Under the pieces are notes generated by a model. It saw only the letters and a list, made by a program, of their open reading frames with translations, was not told where the DNA came from and made no database searches. A program made the position numbers and the translations under genes. A stretch of DNA of 64,000 nt from Pseudomonas sp. AOB-7 (GTDB lineage Bacteria > Pseudomonadota > Gammaproteobacteria > Pseudomonadales > Pseudomonadaceae): positions 248,001-312,000 of the forward strand of contig NZ_RFFK01000005.1 of assembly GCF_003696305.1 (NCBI RefSeq). The letters run 5' to 3'. Below are positions 22,911 through 33,198 of the stretch, one piece after another (the stretch's first letter is position 1; each line of letters opens with the position of its first letter).

Positions 22911-24023
22911 TCAGCCGCGGACGATCACGGCCGCATCGGCGGCGGCCTTCTCGGCCGCCTTGTCGCGAATGAGCCGTTCCAGCTCATCCACCAGGTTGTC
23001 GTTGGTCAGTTTCGAGGCGGGCTTGCCGTCGATATAGACCAGGTTATTCGGCGTACCGCCGGTCAGGCCGATATGCGCCTCCTTGGCTTCGCCGGGACCG
23101 TTGACCACGCAACCGATCACCGCCACATCCAGCGGCACCAGCAGGTCCTCGACGCGACTTTCCAGCTCGTTCATGGTCTTGACCACATCGAAGTTCTGCC
23201 GCGAGCAGCTCGGGCAGGCGATGAAGTTGATCCCACGCGAGCGCAGGCGCAGCGACTTGAGGATGTCGAATCCGACCTTGATCTCCTCCACCGGATCGGC
23301 GGCCAGGGAGATGCGGATGGTGTCGCCGATGCCCTCGGCCAACAGCATGCCCAGGCCCACGGCCGACTTCACCGTACCGGAGCGCAGACCGCCGGCCTCG
23401 GTGATGCCCAGGTGCAGCGGCTGCTCGATCTGCTGGGCCAACAGCCGATAGGCGGCGACGGCCATGAACACGTCGCTGGCCTTCACGCTGACCTTGAAGT
23501 CGGGGAAGTTCAGCCGATCCAGGTGCTCGACATGGCGCAGTGCGGATTCCACCAGCGCCTCGGGGGTGGGTTCGCCGTATTTCTTTTGCAGGTCCTTTTC
23601 CAGCGAGCCGGCGTTGACCCCGATGCGGATCGGGATGCCCTTGTCGCGGGCAGCCTCGACCACCGCCCTGACCCGATCCTCGCGACCGATATTGCCCGGA
23701 TTGATGCGCAGGCAGTCGACGCCCAGCTCGGCCACCCGCAGGGCGATCTGGTAGTCGAAATGAATGTCGGCAACCAGCGGCACACGCACCTGCTGCTTGA
23801 TCTTGCCGAAGGCCTCGGCGGCGTCCATGTCCGGCACCGAGACGCGCACGATGTCGGCGCCAGCGTCTTCCAGGCGACGGATCTGCGCCACGGTGGCGGC
23901 CACGTCGTTGGTGTCGGTGTTGGTCATGCTCTGCACCGCGATCGGCGCATCGCCGCCCACCGGTACCGAGCCGACCCAGATCTTGCGCGACAGTCGGCGC
24001 TTGATCGGCGATTCGCAATGCAT
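22911..24023 (-). CDS. ispG: 4-hydroxy-3-methylbut-2-en-1-yl diphosphate synthase
   Basis: The 4Fe-4S enzyme that converts MEcPP to HMBPP in the MEP isoprenoid pathway. The 370-residue protein starts [18 protein letters not shown]. It has [11 protein letters not shown] and [11 protein letters not shown] in the barrel domain, and the cluster ligands CPSC plus the Cys of [16 protein letters not shown] in the C-terminal domain. It starts two bases after rodZ ends, so is translationally linked. Its cluster need links it to the isc genes upstream in the same co-oriented string. Confidence 0.97.
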   Translation of the reverse strand: MHCESPIKRRLSRKIWVGSVPVGGDAPIAVQSMTNTDTNDVAATVAQIRRLEDAGADIVRVSVPDMDAAEAFGKIKQQVRVPLVADIHFDYQIALRVAELGVDCLRINPGNIGREDRVRAVVEAARDKGIPIRIGVNAGSLEKDLQKKYGEPTPEALVESALRHVEHLDRLNFPDFKVSVKASDVFMAVAAYRLLAQQIEQPLHLGITEAGGLRSGTVKSAVGLGMLLAEGIGDTIRISLAADPVEEIKVGFDILKSLRLRSRGINFIACPSCSRQNFDVVKTMNELESRVEDLLVPLDVAVIGCVVNGPGEAKEAHIGLTGGTPNNLVYIDGKPASKLTNDNLVDELERLIRDKAAEKAAADAAVIVRG

Positions 24024-24025
24024 GC

Positions 24026-25072
24026 TTACAACCCCAGCTTCAGGCGCGCGGTCTCGCCCGTGATGAAGGGCGAAACGTCGACCGCCTCGCCGTTGTAACT
24101 GACCTGGGCGCCACGGGCGAAGCCCAGGCGCAGCTCCATGGGCGCCTTGCCGGTCAGCTCGATGCGCTCGCCGCTGCGTTTGAGTGCGCTGACCAGCACC
24201 TTGCCGTCGGCATCGGTGACCTGGGTCCAGCAATCGGCGCTGAACTGCACGCTGAGCGCGCCCTGCCCGGCGGCCAGCGCAACCGGCGCGGCCGGCTCCG
24301 CAGCAGCCGGCGCCGGAGCAACCGGAGCAACCGGAGCAACCGGAGCAACGCTAGCAGGGCTGCTCGGCTCGCTGGGCGCAGGTTCTGGCGCAGGCACGGA
24401 CTGGCTCGGCACCGGCACGGTAACGCTGGACTCGCTCGCGGCGGGCTCGGCGGCCGCCTGCTCGGCAGCGCTGTCGGCCGCGCCGTCCACGGCTTCGCTC
24501 GGCTCGACCGGCAACAGCAGCGGGCTGGTCGGCTCGCCGCCCTGGGCGGCCACCACCGCCTGGTCTTCCGGCTCGGCCAGCGAGTGCACCTGGGTGGTGC
24601 CATCGGCGCCGTCCACTTCCACCTGTTCGAGCCCCAGGCCGGCCAGATCCGGCGCGGGACGCCCCTGCTCCTGCCACCAGAGGAAACCGGCGCCGATCAG
24701 GGCCAGCAGCAGCAGGAAACTGACCAGACGCAGAATGCTTTGCGAGTAGCGCGCCGGCTCCTCGATGCGCCCGAGGCTGTGCACGCTGCTGCCGCTGGCA
24801 TCGGTGCCGGTGAACTGGTCGAACTCCAGCACCAGACGGTTCTGGTCCAGCTCCAGCAGCTTGGCATAGGCGCGGATATAACCGCGGGCGAAGGTGGTGC
24901 CCGGCAGCTTGTCGAAGGCGCCCGCCTCGAGCTGACTAAGACGTTGTGGTGTCAGGTTGAGCTGCCCCGCCACCTCGGCGACGCTCCAGCCCTTGATCTC
25001 GCGGGCCTGACGCAGGCTCTCGCCCGGATTGTTCGGCATCGGCTGGGTGACTTCGCTATGCGCCGCTTTCAT
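24026..25072 (-). CDS. rodZ: Cytoskeletal protein RodZ
   Basis: Bitopic protein that links MreB to the elongation machinery. The 348-residue protein has an N-terminal helix-turn-helix domain (about residues 18-85). One transmembrane helix follows (113-133, [21 protein letters not shown] region). A long Pro/Ala/Ser/Glu-rich periplasmic linker leads to a C-terminal DUF4115 domain (from about residue 270). The linker contains a short VAP repeat encoded by a perfect 9-bp tandem repeat. Its ATG overlaps the pilF stop (ATGA). Confidence 0.95.
   Translation of the reverse strand: MKAAHSEVTQPMPNNPGESLRQAREIKGWSVAEVAGQLNLTPQRLSQLEAGAFDKLPGTTFARGYIRAYAKLLELDQNRLVLEFDQFTGTDASGSSVHSLGRIEEPARYSQSILRLVSFLLLLALIGAGFLWWQEQGRPAPDLAGLGLEQVEVDGADGTTQVHSLAEPEDQAVVAAQGGEPTSPLLLPVEPSEAVDGAADSAAEQAAAEPAASESSVTVPVPSQSVPAPEPAPSEPSSPASVAPVAPVAPVAPAPAAAEPAAPVALAAGQGALSVQFSADCWTQVTDADGKVLVSALKRSGERIELTGKAPMELRLGFARGAQVSYNGEAVDVSPFITGETARLKLGL
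24313..24348. repeat. Four perfect 9-bp tandem repeats inside rodZ
   Basis: The unit CCGGAGCAA is repeated four times without change. On the coding strand it encodes a Val-Ala-Pro run in the periplasmic linker. Copy changes would keep the frame. Confidence 0.9.
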
Positions 25073-25830
25073 TGTTGCCCCGAAACGTATTGCTGATATT
25101 CCTGAGACGCCGGATACAACCGGCGCAGTTGCAGGCCCAGGCTGGCGGCCGTGTCCCGATCCTCGAAGACCTCCGCCAGACGCGCACCGAGCAATAGGCT
25201 GCGGGCGTTCTGCGGCGACATTTCGCTGAAGGACTGGTAATAACCGCGCGCCGGCACATAGGCCTTGTCCTCGTAGGAAAGCATGGCCATCTCCAGCAAA
25301 GCCCGCGGCTGCCGGCTGCTGAGGCGCAAGGCGCGCTGGAAATGTTCCTTGGCCTGTTCGCGCTGCCCCAGCTGCAGGGCGGTCAGCCCGAGATTCTCGA
25401 ATACCCTCGAGCGCTCGGGGTAGAGATTGTCTTCGGCCGCCTTGAGATAGGTGTTCATGGCGTCCTGATAGCGCTTCTGCTCGAACAGGAAACCGCCGTA
25501 GTTGTTCAGCAGGCGCGCATCCTTGGGTCGCTGCGACAGGGCCTTGCGAAAATGCTCATCGGCCAGCTGCGGCTCCATTTCCAGCTGGAAGGCCATGGCC
25601 AGCGCGGCATGCGCGTCGGCATTGGACGAATCCAGGTCCAGCGCGTTCTTCAGCGGCACCTTGGCGCGCTGAGTGTCGCCCTGCTGAATATAGGCAATAC
25701 CCAGTTGCACATAAGCATCGCGCGCCTCGTCGCGCCCCTTCGCCGTACGCATGGGGTCGACATCCCCCGTGGTCACACAACCGCCAAGCAGACTAGCAAC
25801 TAGCAATAACAGCGCAGGGCGCAGGGTCAT
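25069..25830 (-). CDS. pilF: Type IV pilus pilotin PilF (PilW)
   Basis: Outer-membrane lipoprotein that localises and multimerises the PilQ secretin. The 253-residue protein starts MTLRPALLLLVASLLGGC with Cys18 lipidated. About six TPR repeats follow (for example AYVQLGIAYIQQGDTQRA and VFENLGLTALQLGQREQA). AGAGG lies upstream of the chosen ATG at suitable spacing; an ATG two codons earlier is possible. It overlaps rodZ by four bases. The rlmN-pilF-rodZ order is standard. Confidence 0.93.
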   Translation of the reverse strand: MTLRPALLLLVASLLGGCVTTGDVDPMRTAKGRDEARDAYVQLGIAYIQQGDTQRAKVPLKNALDLDSSNADAHAALAMAFQLEMEPQLADEHFRKALSQRPKDARLLNNYGGFLFEQKRYQDAMNTYLKAAEDNLYPERSRVFENLGLTALQLGQREQAKEHFQRALRLSSRQPRALLEMAMLSYEDKAYVPARGYYQSFSEMSPQNARSLLLGARLAEVFEDRDTAASLGLQLRRLYPASQEYQQYVSGQQ

Positions 25831-25843
25831 GGGCATCCTCTCT

Positions 25844-26992
25844 TCAGCTTCGATTGGCGGCGGGGCGAGGCTCTTGCGCCTCGCTGCCCAGTTGGCGCAC
25901 GGCAATATAGCGCTCGCTGCGACGGGTACGGTCCATGACCTGGCCAACCAGCTGGCCACAGGCGGCGTCGATATCGTCGCCGCGCGTGGTGCGCACGGTG
26001 ACGTTGTGCCCGGCCTTGTGCAGCAGGTCCTGGAAACGGCGGATGGCGTTGTTGCTCGGCCGCTCGTAACCCGAGAAGGGGAAGGGATTAAACGGAATCA
26101 GGTTGATCTTGCAAGGCACATCGGCCAGAAGTGCGACCATCTGCTCAGCATGCTCGGGCTGATCGTTGACGCCCTTGAGCAGGGTGTACTCGATGGTCAG
26201 CACACGCTTCTCGCCGAGCCTGGCGACGTAACGCTTGCAGGCCGCCAGCAGCACGTCCAGCGGGTACTTCTTGTTGATCGGCACCAGCTGGTTGCGCAGC
26301 TCGTCGTTGGGTGCGTGCAGCGACAGGGCCAGGGACACGTCGATCACCTCGGCCAGCTTGTCGATCATCGGCACCACGCCCGAGGTGGACAGGGTCACCT
26401 TGCGCTTGGAGATGCCGTAGCCGAGGTCGTCCATCATGATCTGCATGGCGGAAACGACGTTGTCGAAGTTCAGCAGCGGCTCGCCCATGCCCATCATCAC
26501 CACGTTGGTGATGGCGCGATCGATCTTCGCGGGCACGCTGCCGAAGGATTTGTTGGCGATCCACACCTGGCCGATGATCTCGGCGCTGGTCAGGTCGCTG
26601 TTGAAACCCTGTTTGCCGGTGGAGCAGAAGCTGCAGTCCAGGGCGCAACCGGCCTGCGACGACACGCACAGGGTGCCGCGGCCGTTCTGCGGGATGTACA
26701 CGGTTTCCACGCAGCTGCCCGACGCCACGCGCACCACCCACTTGCGCGTGCCATCGGCGGAAATATTTTCGCTGACCACTTCCGGGCCGCGAATCTCGGC
26801 AGAGGCCTCGAGCTTCTCGCGCAAGGCCTTGCCGACATTGCTCATGGCGGCGAAATCATCGACGCCAAAGTGGTGAATCCACTTCATTACCTGGCCGGCA
26901 CGAAAGCGCTTCTCGCCGATGGACTCGAAGAACTGTTCCATTTCCGGCTGGGTCAGGCCCAGCAGGTTGATCTTGCCGGTGGTATTGGTCAT
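25844..26992 (-). CDS. rlmN: Dual-specificity RNA methyltransferase RlmN
   Basis: Radical-SAM enzyme that makes m2A2503 in 23S rRNA and m2A37 in some tRNAs. The 382-residue protein has the radical-SAM cluster motif CALDCSFC (Cys-x3-Cys-x2-Cys). Other marks are [12 protein letters not shown], and a C-terminal Cys in [10 protein letters not shown] that corresponds to the Cys that resolves the protein-RNA adduct. It sits between ndk and pilF on the same strand. Confidence 0.97.
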   Translation of the reverse strand: MTNTTGKINLLGLTQPEMEQFFESIGEKRFRAGQVMKWIHHFGVDDFAAMSNVGKALREKLEASAEIRGPEVVSENISADGTRKWVVRVASGSCVETVYIPQNGRGTLCVSSQAGCALDCSFCSTGKQGFNSDLTSAEIIGQVWIANKSFGSVPAKIDRAITNVVMMGMGEPLLNFDNVVSAMQIMMDDLGYGISKRKVTLSTSGVVPMIDKLAEVIDVSLALSLHAPNDELRNQLVPINKKYPLDVLLAACKRYVARLGEKRVLTIEYTLLKGVNDQPEHAEQMVALLADVPCKINLIPFNPFPFSGYERPSNNAIRRFQDLLHKAGHNVTVRTTRGDDIDAACGQLVGQVMDRTRRSERYIAVRQLGSEAQEPRPAANRS

Positions 26993-27020
26993 GGCTTCAC
27001 CCTCGCATCTTTCGCCGTGA

Positions 27021-27452
27021 TCAGCGAATGCGCGCGCACAGCTCGGTGGCGGAGAAGAAGTAGGCGATCTCGCGCGCAGCCGAAGCCTCGGAGTCGGAAC
27101 CGTGTACGGCGTTCTCGTCGATGGACACGGCGAAGTCGGCGCGGATGGTGCCGGCAGCGGCTTCCTTCGGGTTGGTGGCGCCCATCAGCTCGCGGTTCTT
27201 GGCAACGGCGTTCTCGCCTTCCAGCACCTGCACGATGACCGGACCGGAGGTCATGAAGGCAACCAGGTCCTTGAAGAAGCCGCGCTCGCTGTGCTCGGCA
27301 TAGAAGCCAGCGGCCTCGCGCTCGGACAGCTGCACCATCTTCGACGCGACGACGCGCAGGCCGGCCTTTTCGAAACGGGTGGTGATTTCACCGATGACGT
27401 TCTTGGCGACGGCGTCAGGCTTGATGATGGAGAAAGTACGTTGAACGGCCAT
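27021..27452 (-). CDS. ndk: Nucleoside diphosphate kinase
   Basis: Transfers the gamma phosphate between nucleoside di- and triphosphates through a phosphohistidine. The 143-residue protein has His117 in NAVHGSDS, and the usual KPDAV and [10 protein letters not shown] segments. GGAG lies six bases before the ATG. A hairpin with TATAAT in its loop separates it from iscX. Confidence 0.98.
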   Translation of the reverse strand: MAVQRTFSIIKPDAVAKNVIGEITTRFEKAGLRVVASKMVQLSEREAAGFYAEHSERGFFKDLVAFMTSGPVIVQVLEGENAVAKNRELMGATNPKEAAAGTIRADFAVSIDENAVHGSDSEASAAREIAYFFSATELCARIR

Positions 27453-27481
27453 GTGAAGCTCCAGAAACTTAGGGTTAAAGC

Positions 27482-27513
27482 GAAAAATTAAACCCGCGAA
27501 TTATACGCGGGTT
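27482..27513 (-). terminator. Terminator of the isc operon, with TATAAT in its loop
   Basis: 8-bp perfect stem AACCCGCG/CGCGGGTT with a 7-base loop TATAATT, followed on the minus strand by TAATTTTTCG. It is well placed to end iscX transcripts. The loop sequence is also a consensus -10 box positioned to serve ndk, though no good -35 lies at 16-18 bases. Confidence 0.75.
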
Positions 27514-27525
27514 CCGGTTAAAAGC

Positions 27526-27541
27526 GTAGGGCGGGCGCCAT
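27526..27541. repeat. Fragment of the GTAGGGTGGGCGCC repeat family
   Basis: GTAGGGCGGGCGCCAT between iscX and ndk matches the end of the element at 5435-5504. No second arm is seen, so it is a remnant. Confidence 0.4.
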
Positions 27542-27552
27542 GAGCACCTGTT

Positions 27553-27753
27553 TCAGTCGAGTTCTTCGATCCAGGCCGCCTGAATGGCTTCGAGCACCTT
27601 CTCGCCGCCGCGCTGCGGGTCGTCGGCGAAATCCGGCAACTCCAGCACCCAACGATGCAGATCGACGAAATTCACGTAGCGCGGATCGACATCCGCCTTG
27701 CGTTCACTGAGCTGGATGGCGATTTCCAGCACATCGGTCCACTTCAGACTCAT
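27553..27753 (-). CDS. iscX: Fe-S cluster assembly protein IscX
   Basis: Small acidic protein (66 residues) that binds IscS and tunes sulfur transfer and iron supply. It starts MSLKWTDVLEIAIQL and shows the family's DVDPRYVNFVDLHRWV and WIEELD. It is the last gene of the isc operon, 13 bases after fdx. Confidence 0.96.
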   Translation of the reverse strand: MSLKWTDVLEIAIQLSERKADVDPRYVNFVDLHRWVLELPDFADDPQRGGEKVLEAIQAAWIEELD

Positions 27754-27766
27754 GCTGTTTTCCTGA

Positions 27767-28108
27767 TCAATGCGGCGCTTCGGCCGCGTGATTGAGCGAA
27801 TACTTGGGAATCTCGATGGTGAGGTCTTCCTCGCCGACTCGCGCCTGACAGGCCAGACGCGACTGCGCCTCCAGCCCCCAGGCCTTGTCCAGGTAATCCT
27901 CTTCCAGCTCATCGGCCTCGTTCAGCGAATCGAAGCCCTCGCGCACGATGCAATGGCAGGTGGTGCAGGCGCACACGCCGCCGCAGGCGCTCTCCATCTC
28001 GATATGGTGCTGGTGCGCCAACTCCAGGATGGAAACGCCGGGCTCCGCCTCGACCACCATGCCTTCCGGGCAGAACCGCTCGTGGGGCAGAAAAATGACC
28101 TGCGGCAT
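27767..28108 (-). CDS. fdx: ISC-type [2Fe-2S] ferredoxin
   Basis: Supplies electrons for cluster assembly on IscU. The 113-residue protein has the four ligands at C42, C48, C51 and C87, the same numbering as E. coli Fdx, plus the conserved extra Cys46. It is four bases after hscA. Confidence 0.97.
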   Translation of the reverse strand: MPQVIFLPHERFCPEGMVVEAEPGVSILELAHQHHIEMESACGGVCACTTCHCIVREGFDSLNEADELEEDYLDKAWGLEAQSRLACQARVGEEDLTIEIPKYSLNHAAEAPH

Positions 28109-28112
28109 CAGT

Positions 28113-29978
28113 TTAGTCCTCGATCTCGTTCAGATTGCGCCCGGCCAGCGCGGCTTTTACCGTCGAATCCAGGCGCCGGGCGGCGAAGGCGTCGGTCACC
28201 TGCGACAGACGCTTGCTCTGCCGCTCGATGGCCGGGCCGTCATTGCTGGCGAGCAGCTCGCGCAGCTCCTGCACCTGCAATTCGATGACCTCACGCTCCT
28301 CGGCATCGAGCAAACGCTCGCCATCGGCCTGCAGCGCCGCCTCGACCGCCTCGATCAGGCGCTGGGCGTCGACCTGCAGCTCGCGCAGGGCGCGGGCGGC
28401 CTTGTCGTCGCCGGCGTTCTGGAAGGAGTCCTGCAGCATGCGCGCGATCTCGCCATCGGTCAGGCCGTAGGACGGCTTGACCTGAATGCTCGCCTCCACC
28501 CCGGAACCCAGCTCGCGGGCGGCGACGCTGAGCAGACCGTCGGCATCGACCTGGAAGGTCACACGAATCTTCGCCGCGCCGGCCACCATCGGCGGGATGC
28601 CGCGCAGCTCGAAGCGCGCCAGGGAGCGGCAGTCGGCGATCAGTTCGCGCTCGCCCTGCAGCACGTGGATCATCATGGCCGTCTGGCCATCCTTGTAGGT
28701 GGTGAAGTCCTGCGCGCGCGCCACCGGAATGGTGGTGTTGCGCGGAATCAGCTTCTCCATCAGCCCGCCCATGGTTTCCAGGCCGAGCGACAGCGGGATC
28801 ACGTCGAGCAGCAGCAGCTCTTCGCCGTCGCCGCGATGATTGCCGGCCAATGTGTCGGCCTGGATCGCGGCACCGATGGCCACCACCTGATCCGGGTCGA
28901 TGTTGGTCAGCGGCGTGCGGCCGAACAGCTCGCCGACCGCTTCGCGTACCCTGGGCACCCGGGTGGAGCCGCCGACCATGACCACCGCACTGACCTCCTC
29001 CAGCTCGACGCCGGAGTCGCGCACGGCGCGGCGGCAGGCCTTGAGGCTGCGTGCCAGCATCGGCTCGATCAGCGCCTCGAACTGCGCGCGCGACAGCGTG
29101 CCGCGCCAATCGCCATGGGCCAGCTCGACGCTGTCGGCGGCGGTCAGCCCTTCCTTGGCCGCGCAGGCGGTTTGCAGCAGGCTGCGCTGGGTCGCCGGGT
29201 CGAGGTCGCTGGACAAGCCGGCCTGGCCGATGATCCAGTCCGCCACGGCGTGATCGAAATCGTCACCGCCCAGGGCGCTGTCGCCGCCGGTGGCCAGCAC
29301 CTCGAACACGCCGCCGGTCAGGCGCAGGATGGAAATGTCGAAGGTACCGCCACCCAGGTCGTAGATCGCCACCACGCCCTCGGCCTTCTGATCCAGGCCG
29401 TAGGCCACGGCGGCGGCGGTCGGCTCGTTGAGCAGGCGCAATACGTTGAGGCCGGCCAGGCGCGCGGCGTCCTTGGTGGCCTGACGCTGGGCATCGTCGA
29501 AATAGGCCGGCACGGTGATCACCGCCCCGACCAGCTCGCCGTCCAGGGCCTGCTCGGCGCGCAGGCGCAGCGTCTTGAGGATTTCCGCAGAGACTTCGAC
29601 GGGGCTCTTGGCGCCCTGCACCGTCTCGATAAAGGGCATATGCGACTCGCCGACCGCGAAGCGATAAGGCATCTGCTCGCCGAGCTGATGCACATCGGCG
29701 ATCCCGCGACCCATCAGGCGCTTGACCGACAGCACGGTATTGAGCGGGTCGCGGGCGGCCGCCAGCTTGGCCGACTCGCCAACCTCGACGCTGCCTTCGT
29801 GATAACGCACGGCCGACGGCAGGATGACCTTGCCCGCGGCATCGGCGATGGGCTCGGCCAGGCCGCTGCGCACGGCGGCGACCAGAGAATTGGTGGTGCC
29901 CAGGTCGATACCCACCGCCAGCCTACGCTGATGGGGTTGCGGGCTCTGCCCTGGCTCGGCGATCTGCAATAAGGCCAT
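28113..29978 (-). CDS. hscA: Hsp70-type chaperone HscA
   Basis: Specialised Hsp70 that, with HscB, releases Fe-S clusters from IscU. The 621-residue protein has the nucleotide-binding domain ([38 protein letters not shown]) and a substrate domain that should bind the LPPVK motif of IscU. The ATG at 29978 ([15 protein letters not shown]) fits the family; a longer in-frame start was not used. Confidence 0.97.
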   Translation of the reverse strand: MALLQIAEPGQSPQPHQRRLAVGIDLGTTNSLVAAVRSGLAEPIADAAGKVILPSAVRYHEGSVEVGESAKLAAARDPLNTVLSVKRLMGRGIADVHQLGEQMPYRFAVGESHMPFIETVQGAKSPVEVSAEILKTLRLRAEQALDGELVGAVITVPAYFDDAQRQATKDAARLAGLNVLRLLNEPTAAAVAYGLDQKAEGVVAIYDLGGGTFDISILRLTGGVFEVLATGGDSALGGDDFDHAVADWIIGQAGLSSDLDPATQRSLLQTACAAKEGLTAADSVELAHGDWRGTLSRAQFEALIEPMLARSLKACRRAVRDSGVELEEVSAVVMVGGSTRVPRVREAVGELFGRTPLTNIDPDQVVAIGAAIQADTLAGNHRGDGEELLLLDVIPLSLGLETMGGLMEKLIPRNTTIPVARAQDFTTYKDGQTAMMIHVLQGERELIADCRSLARFELRGIPPMVAGAAKIRVTFQVDADGLLSVAARELGSGVEASIQVKPSYGLTDGEIARMLQDSFQNAGDDKAARALRELQVDAQRLIEAVEAALQADGERLLDAEEREVIELQVQELRELLASNDGPAIERQSKRLSQVTDAFAARRLDSTVKAALAGRNLNEIED

Positions 29979-30023
29979 GGTCTTCTTGAAATCATCAGGC
30001 AGGCTGCCGGGGCAACCCACGGG

Positions 30024-30545
30024 TTAATCGTCGAGGCGCTCTTCTAACTGGCGCACTTCATGGGAGAGCTTGTCGAGGAACTGCATGCGGCGCATCAGGC
30101 GCTCGGCCTCCTCGCGCCGGGCGTCATCGTCCCAGCAGGCGGCGAAGCTGTCGTTGAGTTGCTCCTGCGCGCCCTTGAGGCGGCGCTTGAAGGCGGCCAC
30201 GCCAGCCAGGTCGGCGTCGTCCTGCAGCTCCTCCAGCTCCTCGCGCAACTGCATCTGCTGCAGGAGGAAGTCCGGATCCTGCACCGTCACCTCCAGCGGC
30301 AGCTCGGGGCCACTCAGGGCCAGCAGGTAGCGCGCACGCCGCGACGGCGTCTTCAGCACCTGGTAGGCCTCGTTGAGGCTGGCCGAGCGCTCCAGCGCCA
30401 GGCGCTGCTCGCGCTCGCCGGCGTCGGCGAAACGATCCGGGTGAACCTGGCGCGCCAGCTCGCGGTAGCGCGCGGCCAATTGCTCGAGATCGAGACGAAA
30501 ACTCGGCTGCAGCTCGAACAGGGCGAAATGACAAAGAGTACCCAC
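30024..30545 (-). CDS. hscB: J-domain co-chaperone HscB
   Basis: Delivers IscU to HscA and stimulates its ATPase. The 173-residue protein has an N-terminal J domain with HPD in VHPDRFAD and a C-terminal three-helix IscU-binding region. The start codon is GTG (GTGGGTACTC). It is nine bases after iscA. Confidence 0.96.
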   Translation of the reverse strand: MGTLCHFALFELQPSFRLDLEQLAARYRELARQVHPDRFADAGEREQRLALERSASLNEAYQVLKTPSRRARYLLALSGPELPLEVTVQDPDFLLQQMQLREELEELQDDADLAGVAAFKRRLKGAQEQLNDSFAACWDDDARREEAERLMRRMQFLDKLSHEVRQLEERLDD

Positions 30546-30554
30546 GCGATAGCC

Positions 30555-30878
30555 TCAGACGTTGAAGCTCTCGCCGCAGCCGCATTCGCCGCGCACGTTG
30601 GGGTTATTGAACTTGAAGCCCTCGTTGAGGCCTTCCTTGACGAAGTCCAGCTCGGTGCCGTCGAGGTACACCAGGCTCTTGGGGTCGATGATCACCTTGA
30701 CGCCGTGACTCTCGAACACCTGGTCCTCGGCCGCCAGTTCGTCGACGAACTCGAGCACGTAGGCCAGACCCGAACAACCGGTGGTGCGCACACCGAGGCG
30801 AATGCCCTCGCCTTTGCCGCGCCCATCGAGGGAACGCTGCACGTGGCGAGCCGCCGCTTCAGACATGGTGATGGCCAT
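30555..30878 (-). CDS. iscA: A-type iron-sulfur carrier IscA
   Basis: Carries or assembles clusters downstream of IscU. The 107-residue protein has the three conserved Cys: C35 (TGCSG), C99 and C101 (ECGCGES). Start [13 protein letters not shown] follows the family; the long upstream extension overlaps iscU and was rejected. Confidence 0.97.
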   Translation of the reverse strand: MAITMSEAAARHVQRSLDGRGKGEGIRLGVRTTGCSGLAYVLEFVDELAAEDQVFESHGVKVIIDPKSLVYLDGTELDFVKEGLNEGFKFNNPNVRGECGCGESFNV

Positions 30879-30892
30879 TGCAAACCTCGTGT

Positions 30893-31279
30893 TTAGAGCA
30901 AGCCTTTCTTCTGCTTGTAATCGCGCACGGCCGCCTTGATGGCGTCCTCGGCGAGCACCGAGCAGTGAATCTTCACCGGCGGCAACGCCAGTTCCTCGGC
31001 CAGCTGGGTGTTCTTGATGCTCTCGGCCTCGTCCAGGGTCTTGCCCTTCATCCACTCGGTGGCGAGGGAGCTGGAGGCGATGGCCGAACCGCAGCCATAG
31101 GTCTTGAACTTGGCGTCTTCGATCACGCCGCTCTCGTTGACCTTGATCTGCAGGCGCATCACGTCGCCGCAGGCCGGCGCACCGACCATGCCGGTGCCGA
31201 CGTCCGGGTCTTCGGCATTCAGTTTGCCGACGTTGCGCGGGTTCTCGTAGTGGTCGATAACCTTGTCACTGTAAGCCAT
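30893..31279 (-). CDS. iscU: Fe-S cluster scaffold IscU
   Basis: Scaffold on which [2Fe-2S] clusters form. The 128-residue protein has ligands C37, C63 and C106 with Asp39 and His105. The HscA recognition motif LPPVK is at residues 99-103. It lies 43 bases after iscS in the isc operon. Confidence 0.98.
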   Translation of the reverse strand: MAYSDKVIDHYENPRNVGKLNAEDPDVGTGMVGAPACGDVMRLQIKVNESGVIEDAKFKTYGCGSAIASSSLATEWMKGKTLDEAESIKNTQLAEELALPPVKIHCSVLAEDAIKAAVRDYKQKKGLL

Positions 31280-31322
31280 GGTGCTATTCCTCTCTCATCA
31301 GGTGCCGCTCTTCGGGCAGCTA

Positions 31323-32537
31323 TCAGTGTGCTGCCCATTCCACGGAGGAAAGGTCGACACCTTCTTTGAACATATCCCACAGGGGCGACAGTTCGCGCAG
31401 CTTGTCCACCGCCTCGCGCACCTTGGCGGCGGCGTAGTCGACTTCCTCTTCGGTGGTGAAACGGCCGAAGGTGAAGCGGATCGAGCTGTGCGCCAGTTCG
31501 TCGTTGCGGCCCAGGGCGCGCAGCACGTAGGACGGCTCCAGGGAAGCCGAGGTGCAGGCGGAACCGGACGACACGGCGAGGTCCTTGAGCGCCATGATCA
31601 GCGACTCGCCCTCGACGTAGTTGAAACTCAGGTTGAGGTTGTGCGGCACGCGCTGGGTCAGGCTGCCGTTGACGTACAGCTCTTCCATGCCTTCGAGCTG
31701 GCGGTAGAAACGATCGCGCAGGGCTTTGACGCGCTGGTTTTCCGCAGCCATTTCTTCCTTGGCGATACGGAAGGCCTCGCCCATGCCGACGCACTGGTGG
31801 GTGGCCAGGGTGCCGGAGCGCATGCCGCGCTCGTGGCCGCCGCCGTGGGTCTGGGCCTCCAGGCGCACGCGAGGCTTGCGCCGTACGTAGAGGGCGCCGA
31901 CGCCTTTCGGGCCGTAGGTCTTGTGCGCGGAGAAGGACATCAGGTCGACCTTGAGCTTGTCCAGGTCGATCTCCACCTTGCCGGTGGACTGCGCCGCATC
32001 GACATGCAACAGCACGCCGCGCGAGCGGGTCAGCTCGCCGATGGCGGCGATGTCGTTGATGGTGCCGATCTCGTTGTTGACATGCATCACCGACACCAGC
32101 GTGGTGTCGTCGCGCAGCGCGGCCTCGACCATGGCCGGGGTGATCAGGCCGTCTTCGCCGGGCTCCAGGTAGGTGACCTCGAAACCTTCGCGTTCGAGCT
32201 GGCGGGTGGTGTCCAGCACCGCCTTGTGCTCGATCTTCGAGGTGACGATGTGCTTGCCCTTGCTGGCGTAGAAGTGCGCCACGCCCTTGATGGCGAGGTT
32301 ATCGGACTCGGTCGCGCCGCTGGTCCAGACGATCTCGCGCGGGTCGGCACCCACCAGTTCGGCGACCTGGCGGCGAGCGTTTTCCACCGCCTCTTCGGCC
32401 TTCCAGCCGAACACGTGGGAACGCGAAGCCGGGTTGCCGAAGTTACCATCGACCAGCAGGCACTCGCTCATCTTCTGCGCCACACGCGGATCGACCGGGG
32501 TGGTAGCGGAGTAATCGAGGTAAATCGGCAATTTCAT
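31323..32537 (-). CDS. iscS: Cysteine desulfurase IscS
   Basis: PLP enzyme that provides sulfur for clusters and for thio-modified tRNA. The 404-residue protein has PLP-Lys206 in [12 protein letters not shown] and catalytic Cys328 in SSGSACTS, both with the E. coli numbering. Start [14 protein letters not shown] matches the family; an in-frame start seven codons earlier was not used. Confidence 0.98.
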   Translation of the reverse strand: MKLPIYLDYSATTPVDPRVAQKMSECLLVDGNFGNPASRSHVFGWKAEEAVENARRQVAELVGADPREIVWTSGATESDNLAIKGVAHFYASKGKHIVTSKIEHKAVLDTTRQLEREGFEVTYLEPGEDGLITPAMVEAALRDDTTLVSVMHVNNEIGTINDIAAIGELTRSRGVLLHVDAAQSTGKVEIDLDKLKVDLMSFSAHKTYGPKGVGALYVRRKPRVRLEAQTHGGGHERGMRSGTLATHQCVGMGEAFRIAKEEMAAENQRVKALRDRFYRQLEGMEELYVNGSLTQRVPHNLNLSFNYVEGESLIMALKDLAVSSGSACTSASLEPSYVLRALGRNDELAHSSIRFTFGRFTTEEEVDYAAAKVREAVDKLRELSPLWDMFKEGVDLSSVEWAAH

Positions 32538-32567
32538 CAGGCTTCTCCTATCAGGCAAACGCCCTGC

Positions 32568-33062
32568 TCATTCGACGGCGGACGCTTCAATCTTGTCCAG
32601 GTGTGGCACGGTCCTGCCAGTACAGCGGCGCTGATCCTGGCGCAGCGCGACTTCCTGTACCTCGCGGCGCGCGACCAGATCGGCCAGGCTGATGCCACTG
32701 AGGAACTCGTGAATCTGCTGACTGAGGTCGCACCACAGATGATGGGTCAGGCAGGTGTCGCCGGCATGGCAATCGCCCTGCCCCTGGCAACGGGTGGCAT
32801 CCACCGACTCGTTGACCGCATCGATCACCTGGGCCACCTGGATGCCGCGCATATCGCGCGACAGCTGATAGCCACCGCCCGGCCCGCGCACGCTGGACAC
32901 CAGATTGCCGCGCCGCAGCTTGGCGAACAGTTGCTCCAGGTAGGACAGGGAGATACCTTGCCGCTCGGAAATATCGGCCAGGGATACGGGACCATGCTGC
33001 GCGTGCAACGCCAGATCGAGCATGGCGGTAACGGCGTAACGGCCTTTGGTGGTCAGTCGCAT
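32568..33062 (-). CDS. iscR: Fe-S cluster regulator IscR
   Basis: Rrf2-family [2Fe-2S] repressor of the isc operon. The 164-residue protein has a winged helix (residues 1-60) and ligands C92, C98, C104 and His107. It is first gene of the isc operon, and a type-1-like IscR site overlaps its own promoter, which fits autoregulation. Confidence 0.97.
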   Translation of the reverse strand: MRLTTKGRYAVTAMLDLALHAQHGPVSLADISERQGISLSYLEQLFAKLRRGNLVSSVRGPGGGYQLSRDMRGIQVAQVIDAVNESVDATRCQGQGDCHAGDTCLTHHLWCDLSQQIHEFLSGISLADLVARREVQEVALRQDQRRCTGRTVPHLDKIEASAVE

Positions 33063-33093
33063 GGCTCTACCACGAATCACTGAATTGCGGCGA

Positions 33094-33126
33094 AGTATGC
33101 GATTCCCGAGTATTTAAGTCAACTAT
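33094..33126 (-). promoter_or_regulatory. iscR promoter with overlapping IscR-type site
   Basis: On the minus strand TTGACT (33117-33122), a 17-base spacer and CATACT (33094-33099). The 25-base segment 33102-33126 reads ATAGTTGACT then TAAATACTCGGGAAT. It fits the first half of the type-1 IscR consensus well and the second half loosely. A mirrored TACTCGGGAT lies on the other strand at 33141-33150. Confidence 0.7.
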
Positions 33127-33155
33127 AAGACCTATTGATTTACTCGGGATTGAGC

Positions 33156-33190
33156 GCAAAAAGAGGCGGCATCATAGCAAAGACCGCCTC
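33156..33190 (-). terminator. Rho-independent terminator of trmJ-cysE
   Basis: On the minus strand GAGGCGG and CCGCCTC pair around a 14-base loop and are followed by TTTTTGCG, just after the cysE stop. Confidence 0.75.
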
Positions 33191-33198
33191 GCCGCGCA

